DNA of 64,000 nt from Pseudomonas marginalis (GTDB lineage Bacteria; Pseudomonadota; Gammaproteobacteria; Pseudomonadales; Pseudomonadaceae): the NCBI RefSeq assembly GCF_900105325.1, contig NZ_FNSU01000003.1, forward strand, positions 4,353,501 to 4,417,500, in the 5' to 3' direction. Shown in pieces: positions 51,457 to 58,622 of the stretch. Below the pieces are notes generated by a model that worked only from the letters and a program-made list of their open reading frames with translations, was not told where the DNA came from and searched no databases. The position numbers and the translations under genes were made by a program. Each line of letters opens with the position of its first letter. Positions within the stretch are counted from its first letter, which is position 1.

Positions 51457-52983
51457 CTAAACCGGTCGCCACCTATGCGGTAGTAGCTCCGCAATCTCAC
51501 TTGCCCGCTGCGTCGGCAGGCGCGTGAGGACGTCCTTCAAATAAGCATACGGATCATGGCCGTTGAGTCGCGCCGATTGGATCAAACTCATGATCGCCGC
51601 TGCACGTTTACCGCTGCGTAACGATCCCGCGAACAGCCAGTTCGAGCGACCAAGAGCCCACGGACGAATTTGATTCTCGCACCAGTTATTATCTATGGGC
51701 ACAGCACCGTCATCGAGATAGCGCGTCAGCGCTATCCAGCGTTTGAGGCTGTAATCCAGGGTCTTGGCGATGGCCGAACCCTCAGGCACAAGCTGTCTTT
51801 GGGAGGTCATCCAAGTATGAAGTGCGTCGGCGATTGGCGCTGCTTTTTCCTGCCGTATTCGCTGTCGATCACCCGGTTCCAGCTCGCGGACTTCTCGTTC
51901 AACTTCGTACAATGCCGCGATGTAGCGCAGCGCTTTTTCGGCGATCTGGCTCTTGTTGGTCGCATGCAAGTCGAAGAACTTTCGGCGGGCATGGGCCATG
52001 CAGCCGATCTCCGTAACGCCCAGTTCAAAGCCTGCCTTGTAGCCTGCAAAGTCATCGCAGACCAGCTTGCCGTTCCAACGACCTAGGAAGGCTCGGGCAT
52101 GTTCGCCAGCGCGGCTCGGACTGAAGTCGTAAACGACCGCCGCCAAGTTGGAGAACTGGCTGGTGGCATAGGCCCAGACATAAGCGCGATGAGTTTTTTT
52201 AGCGTCAGGCGTCAGCATTTGTACCGGCGTCTCGTCGGCGTGGACGACGCCGTGCGTCAGCACGGCTTCGCGCAGCGCATCGACTAGCGGCTGAAGTTGC
52301 ACGCCGCAGTTGCCTACCCATTGCGCCAAGGTCGAACGGGCGATGGGCAGCCCGGCGCGGCCGAAGATTTTTTCCTGACGATACAACGGCAAATGATCAG
52401 CGAACTTGGCCACCATGACATGGGCCAGCAGACCTGCGGTCGGTATGCCTTTGTCGATGACGTGCGCCGGTACCGGCGCCTGGATTAGCGTTTCGCACTG
52501 CTCGCAGGCCCATTTCCCACGGATATGACGCTCGACGGTGAACACACCGGGCGTGTAGTCGAGCTTTTCGCTGGCATCTTCGCCGATGCGCTTGAGGGCG
52601 CAACCGCACTGGCAATGGCTGTTGTCCGGTTCGTGATGGATCAGCGTGCGAGGAAATTGCGGCGGCAGCGCTGCGCGCTTGGGTTGCTGGCGCACTTTGG
52701 CTTCGACTGGTGTCGGTTGCAGCGCCTCAAGCTCGGCTTCGATAGCGGCAATATCAGTATCGATCAAGTCGTCGAGCAAGCTGGCCTGATTTGGACTTAG
52801 TTGCTCGCTGCGTTTGGCAAACTTGAAGCGCTTGAGCAGCGCGATCTCGTGGGCCAGCTTCTCGTTGACCGACTTGTGATGGGTGATTTGCTTGTCCATT
52901 GTCTCAACGCGCTGGATCAACTGCGCCGCCAGGGCACGCAGTTGTTCAGGGTTTAATTGATCGAGATTTGGATGCAAGCTCAT
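51457..52983 (-). CDS. tnpC: IS66-family transposase TnpC
   Basis: The 508-residue transposase has an N-terminal coiled coil (residues 10-50), a zinc-binding segment with cysteines (HCQCGC and CEQCET near residue 160), and the DDE domain. The catalytic residues appear as VHADETPV near residue 245, LVCDDFAGYKAG near residue 310 and DNNWCENQIRPW near residue 430. The C-terminal IS66_C segment (SRSGKRAAAI-type) is complete. It is full length with no frameshift. Confidence 0.95.
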   Translation of the reverse strand: MSLHPNLDQLNPEQLRALAAQLIQRVETMDKQITHHKSVNEKLAHEIALLKRFKFAKRSEQLSPNQASLLDDLIDTDIAAIEAELEALQPTPVEAKVRQQPKRAALPPQFPRTLIHHEPDNSHCQCGCALKRIGEDASEKLDYTPGVFTVERHIRGKWACEQCETLIQAPVPAHVIDKGIPTAGLLAHVMVAKFADHLPLYRQEKIFGRAGLPIARSTLAQWVGNCGVQLQPLVDALREAVLTHGVVHADETPVQMLTPDAKKTHRAYVWAYATSQFSNLAAVVYDFSPSRAGEHARAFLGRWNGKLVCDDFAGYKAGFELGVTEIGCMAHARRKFFDLHATNKSQIAEKALRYIAALYEVEREVRELEPGDRQRIRQEKAAPIADALHTWMTSQRQLVPEGSAIAKTLDYSLKRWIALTRYLDDGAVPIDNNWCENQIRPWALGRSNWLFAGSLRSGKRAAAIMSLIQSARLNGHDPYAYLKDVLTRLPTQRASEIAELLPHRWRPV

Positions 52984-53064
52984 GCCGCCTATTTTGCCAG
53001 AGAGGGCTGGTTGCGACGATAGACTGATGGGCCAATTGCGCTGGCAAGCACGCCATGGCAGGTG

Positions 53065-53400
53065 TTAAAGCATCGAGATGATTCCGCCTGCACCGACGCG
53101 CTGCCAAGGTAAACCGAGCACCAGGGCCTGAAGTTGCTCGGCATCCAACTCAACTTCGGAGCCGTGTCGCACACCCGGCCAGAAGAAGCGTCCTTGATTC
53201 AAACGCCGGGCGGCAAGCCAAATACCCACGCCGTCATGCACCAGCACTTTCATTCGATTGGCGCGGCGGTTGGCGAACAGATAGGCACAGTGCGGCTTCG
53301 CCGCACCGAACACCGCCACGACCCGTGCGAGCGCGGTTTCAGTTCCGGCGCGCATGTCCATGGGCTCGGTGGCGAGCCAGATGGAATCGACGCGGATCAT
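53065..53400 (-). CDS. tnpB: IS66-family accessory protein TnpB
   Basis: The 111-residue product carries the IS66 Orf2 pattern: IWLATEPMDMRAGTETALARV, HCAYLFANRRANRMKVLVHDGVGIWLAARRLNQGRFFWP. The start at 53400 overlaps the tnpA stop as ATGA. It is required for transposition in the family though its chemistry is unknown. Confidence 0.93.
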   Translation of the reverse strand: MIRVDSIWLATEPMDMRAGTETALARVVAVFGAAKPHCAYLFANRRANRMKVLVHDGVGIWLAARRLNQGRFFWPGVRHGSEVELDAEQLQALVLGLPWQRVGAGGIISML

Positions 53401-53729
53401 CGCAGCAGGTCTCGAAGGAAAGCAGAACACGCCGCTGCATTTTCTGCTGGCCAACTCACCACGACGACACCTTTTGGATGCGGCACTTCGATTCGGATCG
53501 TGGCAGGAAGGGCCTGATGCATCGGCACCGGCGGCGAAGTCTTGACCGGGATGAAGGCAGTTTGCAGTGCCAGGTTTTTCTGTGCATGCACCCGAATCCA
53601 TTTATGGACGAGGTTTGCATTGAGGTTGTGGGTCAAGGCGACATTGGCAATTGAAGTGTCAGGTTGGGCGCACTCAGCAATGACCTGGGCCTTGAAGGAC
53701 TTGGAATAGGAACGGCGTTCTTGTGGCAT
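53397..53729 (-). CDS. tnpA: IS66-family accessory protein TnpA (helix-turn-helix)
   Basis: The 110-residue product has a helix-turn-helix (SYSKSFKAQVIAECAQPDTSIANVALTHNLNANLVHKWIR), typical of IS66 Orf1. The start MPQERRSYSK at 53729 was chosen over an upstream GTG. It is intact. Confidence 0.93.
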   Translation of the reverse strand: MPQERRSYSKSFKAQVIAECAQPDTSIANVALTHNLNANLVHKWIRVHAQKNLALQTAFIPVKTSPPVPMHQALPATIRIEVPHPKGVVVVSWPAENAAACSAFLRDLLR

Positions 53730-53832
53730 GGGCGTCCGCTTAAAAAGGCTAAAAATGGTGTCCACTTATATTTGGGTGGACACCATCGCCTAAAGCGACG
53801 GTGTCAGGAAGGTGTGTTGCCCGGACGGTTAC

Positions 53833-53840
53833 CGTGCGAC
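53833..53840. repeat. Target-site duplication, right copy (CGTGCGAC)
   Basis: This is an exact copy of the bases at 48952-48959, directly after the right inverted repeat of the IS66 element. Confidence 0.92.
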
Positions 53841-53973
53841 CGCAAGAATCGCGAACACTCGTGAGGAAGTCTATGTGATTATAGAGTCAGTCAAGACTTG
53901 TTTCAGGAGGCTTGAAATGATTGTGGAGCAAGATGTGGTCTGCGCATCTCTTGTAGAGATCAACAATTGTTGA
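53841..53973 (+). pseudogene. Right part of the reading frame interrupted by the IS66 element
   Basis: The frame continues from the left part as ARIANTREEVYVIIESVKTC then FRRLEMIVEQDVVCASLVEI and NNC before TGA at 53971. An internal ATG at 53917 has a strong AGGAGG and could start an 18-residue peptide, but the open frame across the restored site makes it more likely that this is the tail of one longer gene. Confidence 0.65.
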
Positions 53974-54003
53974 AGCCTGAAAGCCGGTCACCTGCTGTTA
54001 GCA

Positions 54004-54067
54004 GAAATAGGCCGGAGGTTAGTGCAAGCATGGGTAGATGCACGAATCTAATCCACTGGCCTATTTC
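54004..54067. other. Long imperfect palindrome before the unrecognised gene pair
   Basis: The outer arms GAAATAGGCC (54004-54013) and GGCCTATTTC (54058-54067) are perfect. Inside, TTAG/CTAA and GTGCA/TGCAC also pair, giving a 64-base folded structure. It lies just past the stop of the gene at 54086 and may be its terminator, or a recombination (attC-like) or RNA structure. Confidence 0.5.
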
Positions 54068-54085
54068 AGCGAAGCTGGTGCGACA

Positions 54086-54958
54086 TTAGTCAGAGACAAC
54101 TACGATTTTTCCGCACTTCGGTAACGCATCTAGGTATTTTAGAAAGGTGGTTCTACTTAGGTCTTCTTCTGTGATTCTCGTTTCGTTGTAATCGACTTTG
54201 TCACCCCCCTCATTGAGCAGGTAATTTGTTTTTATAAACTTAACAAGTTGCTCGGGGGTAAGAAGGTTTGGGATGCGGATCTCCTCACTCGACTCTGCTG
54301 GTACTGGTTCGGAGCACCACATCGGTTTATTGCCATTAACGTCTTTGAAAAATAGATGATGAGGAGTTGATAGAGCAAAATCAGGCGTATTAATCGTAAC
54401 TGGCGTTCTGGTTAAATCATTTAGGGAGCGCTTATTTTCCTTGGGTATGCCCATTTGCTCATCAAACTTTGGGGTGCAGTAAAAAACTTCCGCGTCTTTA
54501 ACTCGCGACAAGCGACATAGAGCTTCATGCTGGCTAAAAGGATGTTGGCGAGTGCCCTTCGCGTACATCTTCCTTACCGTGTCAAGCTTTGCCCTATAAG
54601 GCCTGCCATTTGGATCGTAGCCTGCATTGGTAAGACCAGTTCTGACAGTGGCATCCCTCAGTTTTTTTAAGTTGACCGGCGCTATTAGTTTGTACTGATA
54701 GAAATATGCAAAAATAAATGCGCTCTTCTTAGTCCTGGTATCTATTAAGCGCTTCTTTATCCATTCAAAAAACTCCCCCTTTCTAAATTTGTATGCAGGG
54801 TCAGGCGCCGCAAATCCAAGGTCAAAACCTACGTGAACCTCTTCCTTGCCTGGAGAGAAAATTTCATATTGCCGTTTCTTATAAAGTTTGGCGAAGTGTT
54901 TCTCATAGAGTACGTGATAACTAAGTTCTACGAGCTTTTCGTTGAAGGTTACGCTCAT
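54086..54958 (-). CDS. Unrecognised protein, possible PD-(D/E)xK-like nuclease
   Basis: The 290-residue product is the second gene of a coupled pair. The N-terminal part has conserved-looking acidic residues: LVELSYHVLYEKHF (Glu near residue 11), VGFDLGFAAPDP (Asp near 46) and FAYFYQYKLIAP, where QYK near residue 88 resembles the QxK variant of the PD-(D/E)xK core. A later block, HPFSQHEALCRLSRVKDAEVFYCTPKFDEQ, resembles the end of such domains. This is reading by eye only. No signal peptide or transmembrane helix is present. AT-rich codon use marks it as foreign. A restriction or abortive-infection effector is possible. Confidence 0.6.
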   Translation of the reverse strand: MSVTFNEKLVELSYHVLYEKHFAKLYKKRQYEIFSPGKEEVHVGFDLGFAAPDPAYKFRKGEFFEWIKKRLIDTRTKKSAFIFAYFYQYKLIAPVNLKKLRDATVRTGLTNAGYDPNGRPYRAKLDTVRKMYAKGTRQHPFSQHEALCRLSRVKDAEVFYCTPKFDEQMGIPKENKRSLNDLTRTPVTINTPDFALSTPHHLFFKDVNGNKPMWCSEPVPAESSEEIRIPNLLTPEQLVKFIKTNYLLNEGGDKVDYNETRITEEDLSRTTFLKYLDALPKCGKIVVVSD

Positions 54959-55902
54959 GATTCTTCCCTAAATGTGAGGCGCCTTGCAGTAATTTTTTCT
55001 GGGTTCCCCAGGATCTGGAGAACGACATTGTTCGTCGAGTTGATTATGGCAGCACCAAAGATCTTCTCGAATTTGGTGTGTGTGAACTCCATGGAGGGCA
55101 ATTTTATGTCAGCGCAGAGCCCTGCAAGGTAGTCAGGAAGGCGTACATGCTCTGCATAGTCAGTTTTCCCATCCATGAATGGGTAGGCGAATATAAATTG
55201 AGGTTTATTGGGATCTTTTACATTTCCAGACTGATGACGAACGATAAGAAACAGCATGAAAGCGATGTCAAAAGCCACCTCATTGTACTTTTCAAAAGTA
55301 GCATCTCTATCAGTCACCCATCTGAGAAACGCCGGCTCCTTTAGCTTGTTAAGCGTCAAGAAGAGAAACGCTGCGAACGTAGAGGTCAGCAATACCTGCC
55401 TCGCCAGCTTCGCATTGAATTTTTTGCGCTTCACTTCGTCCGCAAATTCCCCAAGCGCTTTGTCAATGCGTTGCCAATATGGTCTATCGACGCCTGGGTC
55501 GTCTGACCATTCGGCAATCAGCTCACGAAGTCCTACACAGAATCCATGGATGTTGTCATCAGTGATGAAATCACGAAGGAGCTTCGAATCTCGCTCAACG
55601 ATGAACGAGACGCTGAAGGCCACAGGGCAGTTGAGGTAGGAAATCAGACCTTCCGACGCCTGGCGTGTCTTCTTCAGGTCTTTTGGCGCAACGTTCGCGA
55701 TGTACTCTGAAAAATTCTTGTCAGTGTCGTGCTTCAGCGTGATGACAAATGAAAAGCTGTCGTTGGCCTTCTCTGTGTTGCCTACACAGTAATCGGAATA
55801 GATGTTCCATGGGGCGTCTGGCGGGTACTGCTTGAACCACGCCTGCATGTCACTATTGAGCGAAGGGCTGTTGTCTGTGAGCAGCTTGAGTAGATCGAAC
55901 AT
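54955..55902 (-). CDS. Unrecognised protein, first gene of a coupled pair
   Basis: The 315-residue product overlaps the next start by four bases (ATGA), so the two are translated together. It has one likely hydrophobic segment (QVLLTSTFAAFLFLTL, about residues 168-183) and a second weaker one (EVAFDIAFMLFLIV). The rest is soluble, with WNIYSDYCVGNTEKANDSFSF near the start and LPDYLAGLCADIKLPSMEF near the end. No known motif was recognised. A sensor or membrane-linked partner of the putative nuclease is possible, but that is inference from the pairing and the defence-rich context. Confidence 0.6.
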   Translation of the reverse strand: MFDLLKLLTDNSPSLNSDMQAWFKQYPPDAPWNIYSDYCVGNTEKANDSFSFVITLKHDTDKNFSEYIANVAPKDLKKTRQASEGLISYLNCPVAFSVSFIVERDSKLLRDFITDDNIHGFCVGLRELIAEWSDDPGVDRPYWQRIDKALGEFADEVKRKKFNAKLARQVLLTSTFAAFLFLTLNKLKEPAFLRWVTDRDATFEKYNEVAFDIAFMLFLIVRHQSGNVKDPNKPQFIFAYPFMDGKTDYAEHVRLPDYLAGLCADIKLPSMEFTHTKFEKIFGAAIINSTNNVVLQILGNPEKITARRLTFREES

Positions 55903-56003
55903 GCGCTTCCCTGCTGACGATGTGAAAGTGCCATCGTATCAGCGTCAACGGGGAGGCGCACAGTTCGGAATGTGAGTTCGCCAGACAAATCACTAATCAG
56001 CAG

Positions 56004-56580
56004 TTCTCACCTACCCAAGAAGCAGCTCGGTTGCTGGAGCACTTCGGTGCAGAAACACGAATCTTCAACCCGTCAGGATTACCACTGCCTGATGATGCTC
56101 CGGATACCCACCCCAGAGTCGCGGAACTACGCGAGCTAATGCAGTGGGTCTGAAGGGCAGGTGTGGTGTTCTCCGGAGCGTCATGGATCGATGAGCGCCG
56201 TCTTTAAAGCTCAGATCGACTGGGTGCCATTGGCGATGGGCGCAGTGCGTCCGACCCAAGGTAAAACTCTGGCCGTTATGCAGGTGTGCGGCGGCTCTCA
56301 GTCTTTCAACGTGGTGAATCAGTTGCGGGTACTAGGTCGCTGGATGCGCATGGTGACGATCCCCAATCAGTCTTCAGTGCCCAAAGCGTTTACCGAGTTT
56401 GACGAGAATGGACGTGTGAAGCCTTCGTCCTACTACGATCGCCTGGTCGACGTGATGGAGGAGCTGATGAAGTTCACCCTGCTATTGCGTGACCGTCAGG
56501 ACTACTTGGTAGACCGTTACTCGGAACGCAAAGAGTCGGCTGAAGAGCTGTCGAAACGAGTGAATCAGCGCTCCATCTGA
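56004..56580 (+). pseudogene. arsH: arsH, 5'-truncated and frameshifted
   Basis: ArsH is an NADPH-dependent FMN oxidoreductase of arsenic resistance. The remnant starts at TQEAARLLEHFGAETRIFNPSG and runs to AELRELMQW. One extra base in the GTGGGT at 56144-56149 then puts the frame into a TGA at 56151. The remaining frame continues as VWCSPERHGSMSAVFKAQIDWVPLAMGAVRP to the normal end NQRSI. The first 50 or so residues are missing, and no other ars gene is nearby. Confidence 0.87.
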
Positions 56581-56702
56581 AGATAGGTTAGAAAAATATT
56601 CAGCAATTCCGTGGTCACCCGAGTTAACGGAGCGCGCCGCCTTAACAATGCCAGCTGCGATCGCGTACTCGCTTGGGTTGATTCTACTCGGCTGCGGCTG
56701 GA

Positions 56703-57335
56703 TTAAAATGACATGCCTTCAGACACCTGAATCAGCATTTCTTCGACTAGATGTGTGCCGTGAGATGTAGTGACCATCGCCGATGGGCTTTCTCCCAAAA
56801 AACGGGCTTTGGGTTTCGAAAGCCATTGTTTGGCCTTCCCTTTGTCACCGAAGATCACCTCGGCCATGGCGGTAATGTGTCCAAACCGGAACAGGTGGTC
56901 ACTCTCATGCAACGTTAAAAGCTGATTGGCTGCCAATTTTGTTTTGAGCGCTTTGGGTTGAATTATTCTGTCACGTTCTTCGTCGCTTATGGTTCCATCA
57001 TCACAAAGCACCTTGATCAGGCTGGCCGAGAAGCCAGCTACAATCATGTCGTGAATGTCCAGATCCGAAGCATTGACGGAGATATGAAGAAGCGCCTCCA
57101 GACGCGTGCGGTAAGCATGATAGGCATCATGACGCAGGACGCCAGCAAACATGGGCCGCACTGATGCTGCGTTGTCCATGGGCGTCAGCACTAATGTGCC
57201 ATCCGCTACCGTTAGCTCCAGGTCGTCCCCAACACCTAACCCCATTTGGTCAAGCAACTCTGGAGGTAGGTCAATGATGATGTCGCCAGTACCGTCCTCA
57301 GTATTATGGCACTTGACTATCCAACGCTCGCTCAT
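56703..57335 (-). CDS. AbrB-like domain fused to ParS/MbcA-type toxin-binding domain
   Basis: The 210-residue product starts with a swapped-hairpin AbrB/MazE-like domain (GDIIIDLPPELLDQMGLGVGDDLELTVADGTLVLTPM). After a helical middle it ends with an Xre/MbcA/ParS toxin-binding domain (HLFRFGHITAMAEVIFGDKGKAKQWLSKPKARFLGESP). This second domain normally binds RES-family toxins, but no RES gene is adjacent on either side. The start MSERWIVKC at 57335 begins the AbrB domain. It may be an orphan antitoxin or a regulator of the exonuclease on the opposite strand. Confidence 0.8.
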   Translation of the reverse strand: MSERWIVKCHNTEDGTGDIIIDLPPELLDQMGLGVGDDLELTVADGTLVLTPMDNAASVRPMFAGVLRHDAYHAYRTRLEALLHISVNASDLDIHDMIVAGFSASLIKVLCDDGTISDEERDRIIQPKALKTKLAANQLLTLHESDHLFRFGHITAMAEVIFGDKGKAKQWLSKPKARFLGESPSAMVTTSHGTHLVEEMLIQVSEGMSF

Positions 57336-57562
57336 GATTGTCCGGCCCTCATCCGCGATTAGAGAATGACACACATCATTATGCTCGGGCGCAGAGCTGA
57401 CCAAAGGAACGTGCACTCCTCCGGTAGACATGCACTGCCGCTGCTCGAACGCCGGATAGCGAGTGCAACAGCAAAAAATGGGGCAATGGCTTTGCCGCCT
57501 TTCCACCGTCACATGGTTACGAGCTTGAGCGTGATCTGGCAACTACACAAAAAGGATATGAC

Positions 57563-58111
57563 ATGAACCCTGATGAGCTTTATGTTTCCGTCGACGTCGA
57601 GACTTCTGGACCTATACCAGGCGAATACAGTCTGCTTTCCATTGGAGCCTGCCTTGTAGATCAACCTGCCACGTCCATCTATCTTGAACTACGACCTGAC
57701 AGTCCAAAACACGACCCAGAAGCACTGGCAGTATCGGGGCTGAGTCTGGAGAAGCTGGAGCGCGAAGGACTCACTCCGCAACAGGCGATGCTGACATTTG
57801 GTGAATGGCTGAAATCATCCTGCCAAACGGGGCAGAAGGTCATTTTCGTAGGACTCAATGCACCGTTTGACTGGTCATTCGTCAACTACTACTTCCACAA
57901 ATACTTGGAAACCAACCCCTTTGGTTTTACCGCTATCGACATGAAGGCCTACTTCATGGGAGCTGTAGGTTGCAGCTGGCAGGAAACAAAATCATCCAAG
58001 ATGACCGCTGCCCTGAAGCCACTCAGCGAACCGAACCATAACGCATTGGATGATGCTCGCTTTCAGGCAGAGCTCTTCGCGCTAATGCTGGCGGGTAAGG
58101 GTAACCGCTGA
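57563..58111 (+). CDS. DEDDh 3'-5' exonuclease
   Basis: The 182-residue product is a single exonuclease domain with the family residues DVETSG (Asp and Glu of ExoI motif) near residue 11, LNAPFDWSFV (ExoII) near residue 98, and HNALDDARFQ (ExoIII His and Asp) near residue 154. It lacks any polymerase or helicase partner domain. It converges with the CBASS operon, 28 bases from cap3. It could be an ancillary defence nuclease or an unrelated DNA-repair enzyme. Confidence 0.83.
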   Translation: MNPDELYVSVDVETSGPIPGEYSLLSIGACLVDQPATSIYLELRPDSPKHDPEALAVSGLSLEKLEREGLTPQQAMLTFGEWLKSSCQTGQKVIFVGLNAPFDWSFVNYYFHKYLETNPFGFTAIDMKAYFMGAVGCSWQETKSSKMTAALKPLSEPNHNALDDARFQAELFALMLAGKGNR

Positions 58112-58139
58112 CATGCCTCCCATGGCACCGACTTGAAGC

Positions 58140-58622
58140 TTATCTAAGCCAGGTTGCCTCAACATATCTGCCGCCCCTGAACGACCAAGCCTTGATGCCT
58201 TCTGGTTTTTCGGACTTGCCAACGATAACGGCTATTGGGTGCGGCAGATCCTGCGTGTAACGCGCAGCAAATCTGGAGAAACTTCCTATATCTGCCGGAG
58301 AAATCACCGGAACAGATTGGGGATGCGTATGCCAATAGCCCACCAGACGTAACCCTTGTTCGTTGGCAGCTTGGATCTCCTGACGGCACCGCTCCGCATC
58401 CAACTCTAGCCAAGACCAGCCTGACCGATCGGCGCGATGAGGCAACGTGGCCAAGGCCAGCAGCAACCCTTTCGGACTAACCGGGTTGACGAATAACTGT
58501 CCCCCTCGCTCCACGCCAAAAAGGACCTGCCGATGACTATCCAAGATGTCCGCGACAGCTTGCGACACCAATAGCTCGGAATCCACCTCCGCCCATCTCC
58601 AGCGCCAAGCGATATCCGTCAT
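58140..58622 (-). CDS. cap3: CBASS Cap3, JAB-domain deconjugating protease
   Basis: The 160-residue product has the JAMM signature GYWHTHPQSVPVISPADIGSF, that is HxH-x7-SxxD, with the catalytic Glu in LFGVERGGQLF near residue 37. Cap3 removes CD-NTase from conjugates made by Cap2 and so regulates the pool. Its start overlaps the cap2 stop as ATGA. It is the last gene of the operon. Confidence 0.93.
   Translation of the reverse strand: MTDIAWRWRWAEVDSELLVSQAVADILDSHRQVLFGVERGGQLFVNPVSPKGLLLALATLPHRADRSGWSWLELDAERCRQEIQAANEQGLRLVGYWHTHPQSVPVISPADIGSFSRFAARYTQDLPHPIAVIVGKSEKPEGIKAWSFRGGRYVEATWLR

Larger units (their letters stand above)
48960..53832 (-). mobile_element. IS66-family transposable element carrying a chemoreceptor gene
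   Basis: The element is 4,873 bases. The outer ends are inverted repeats: GTAACCGTCCGGGCAA at 48960-48975 and its exact reverse complement at 53817-53832. An 8-base direct duplication flanks it on both sides. It contains tnpA, tnpB and tnpC of IS66 type at the right and a complete methyl-accepting chemotaxis gene at the left, all on the minus strand. A degenerate end-like sequence GTGCGTCCGGGCAT at about 51430, just after tnpC, may be the former left end of a plain IS66. All tnp frames are intact, so it may still be able to move. Confidence 0.9.

Noticed and set aside
53917..53973. 18-residue peptide with a strong AGGAGG
   Set aside because: The same frame continues upstream across the restored IS66 target site, so it is better explained as the tail of an interrupted gene.
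56703..57542. Longer 279-codon start for the AbrB-ParS protein
   Set aside because: The first 69 residues are Cys/His-rich and unlike the domain; MSERW at 57335 begins the AbrB fold.
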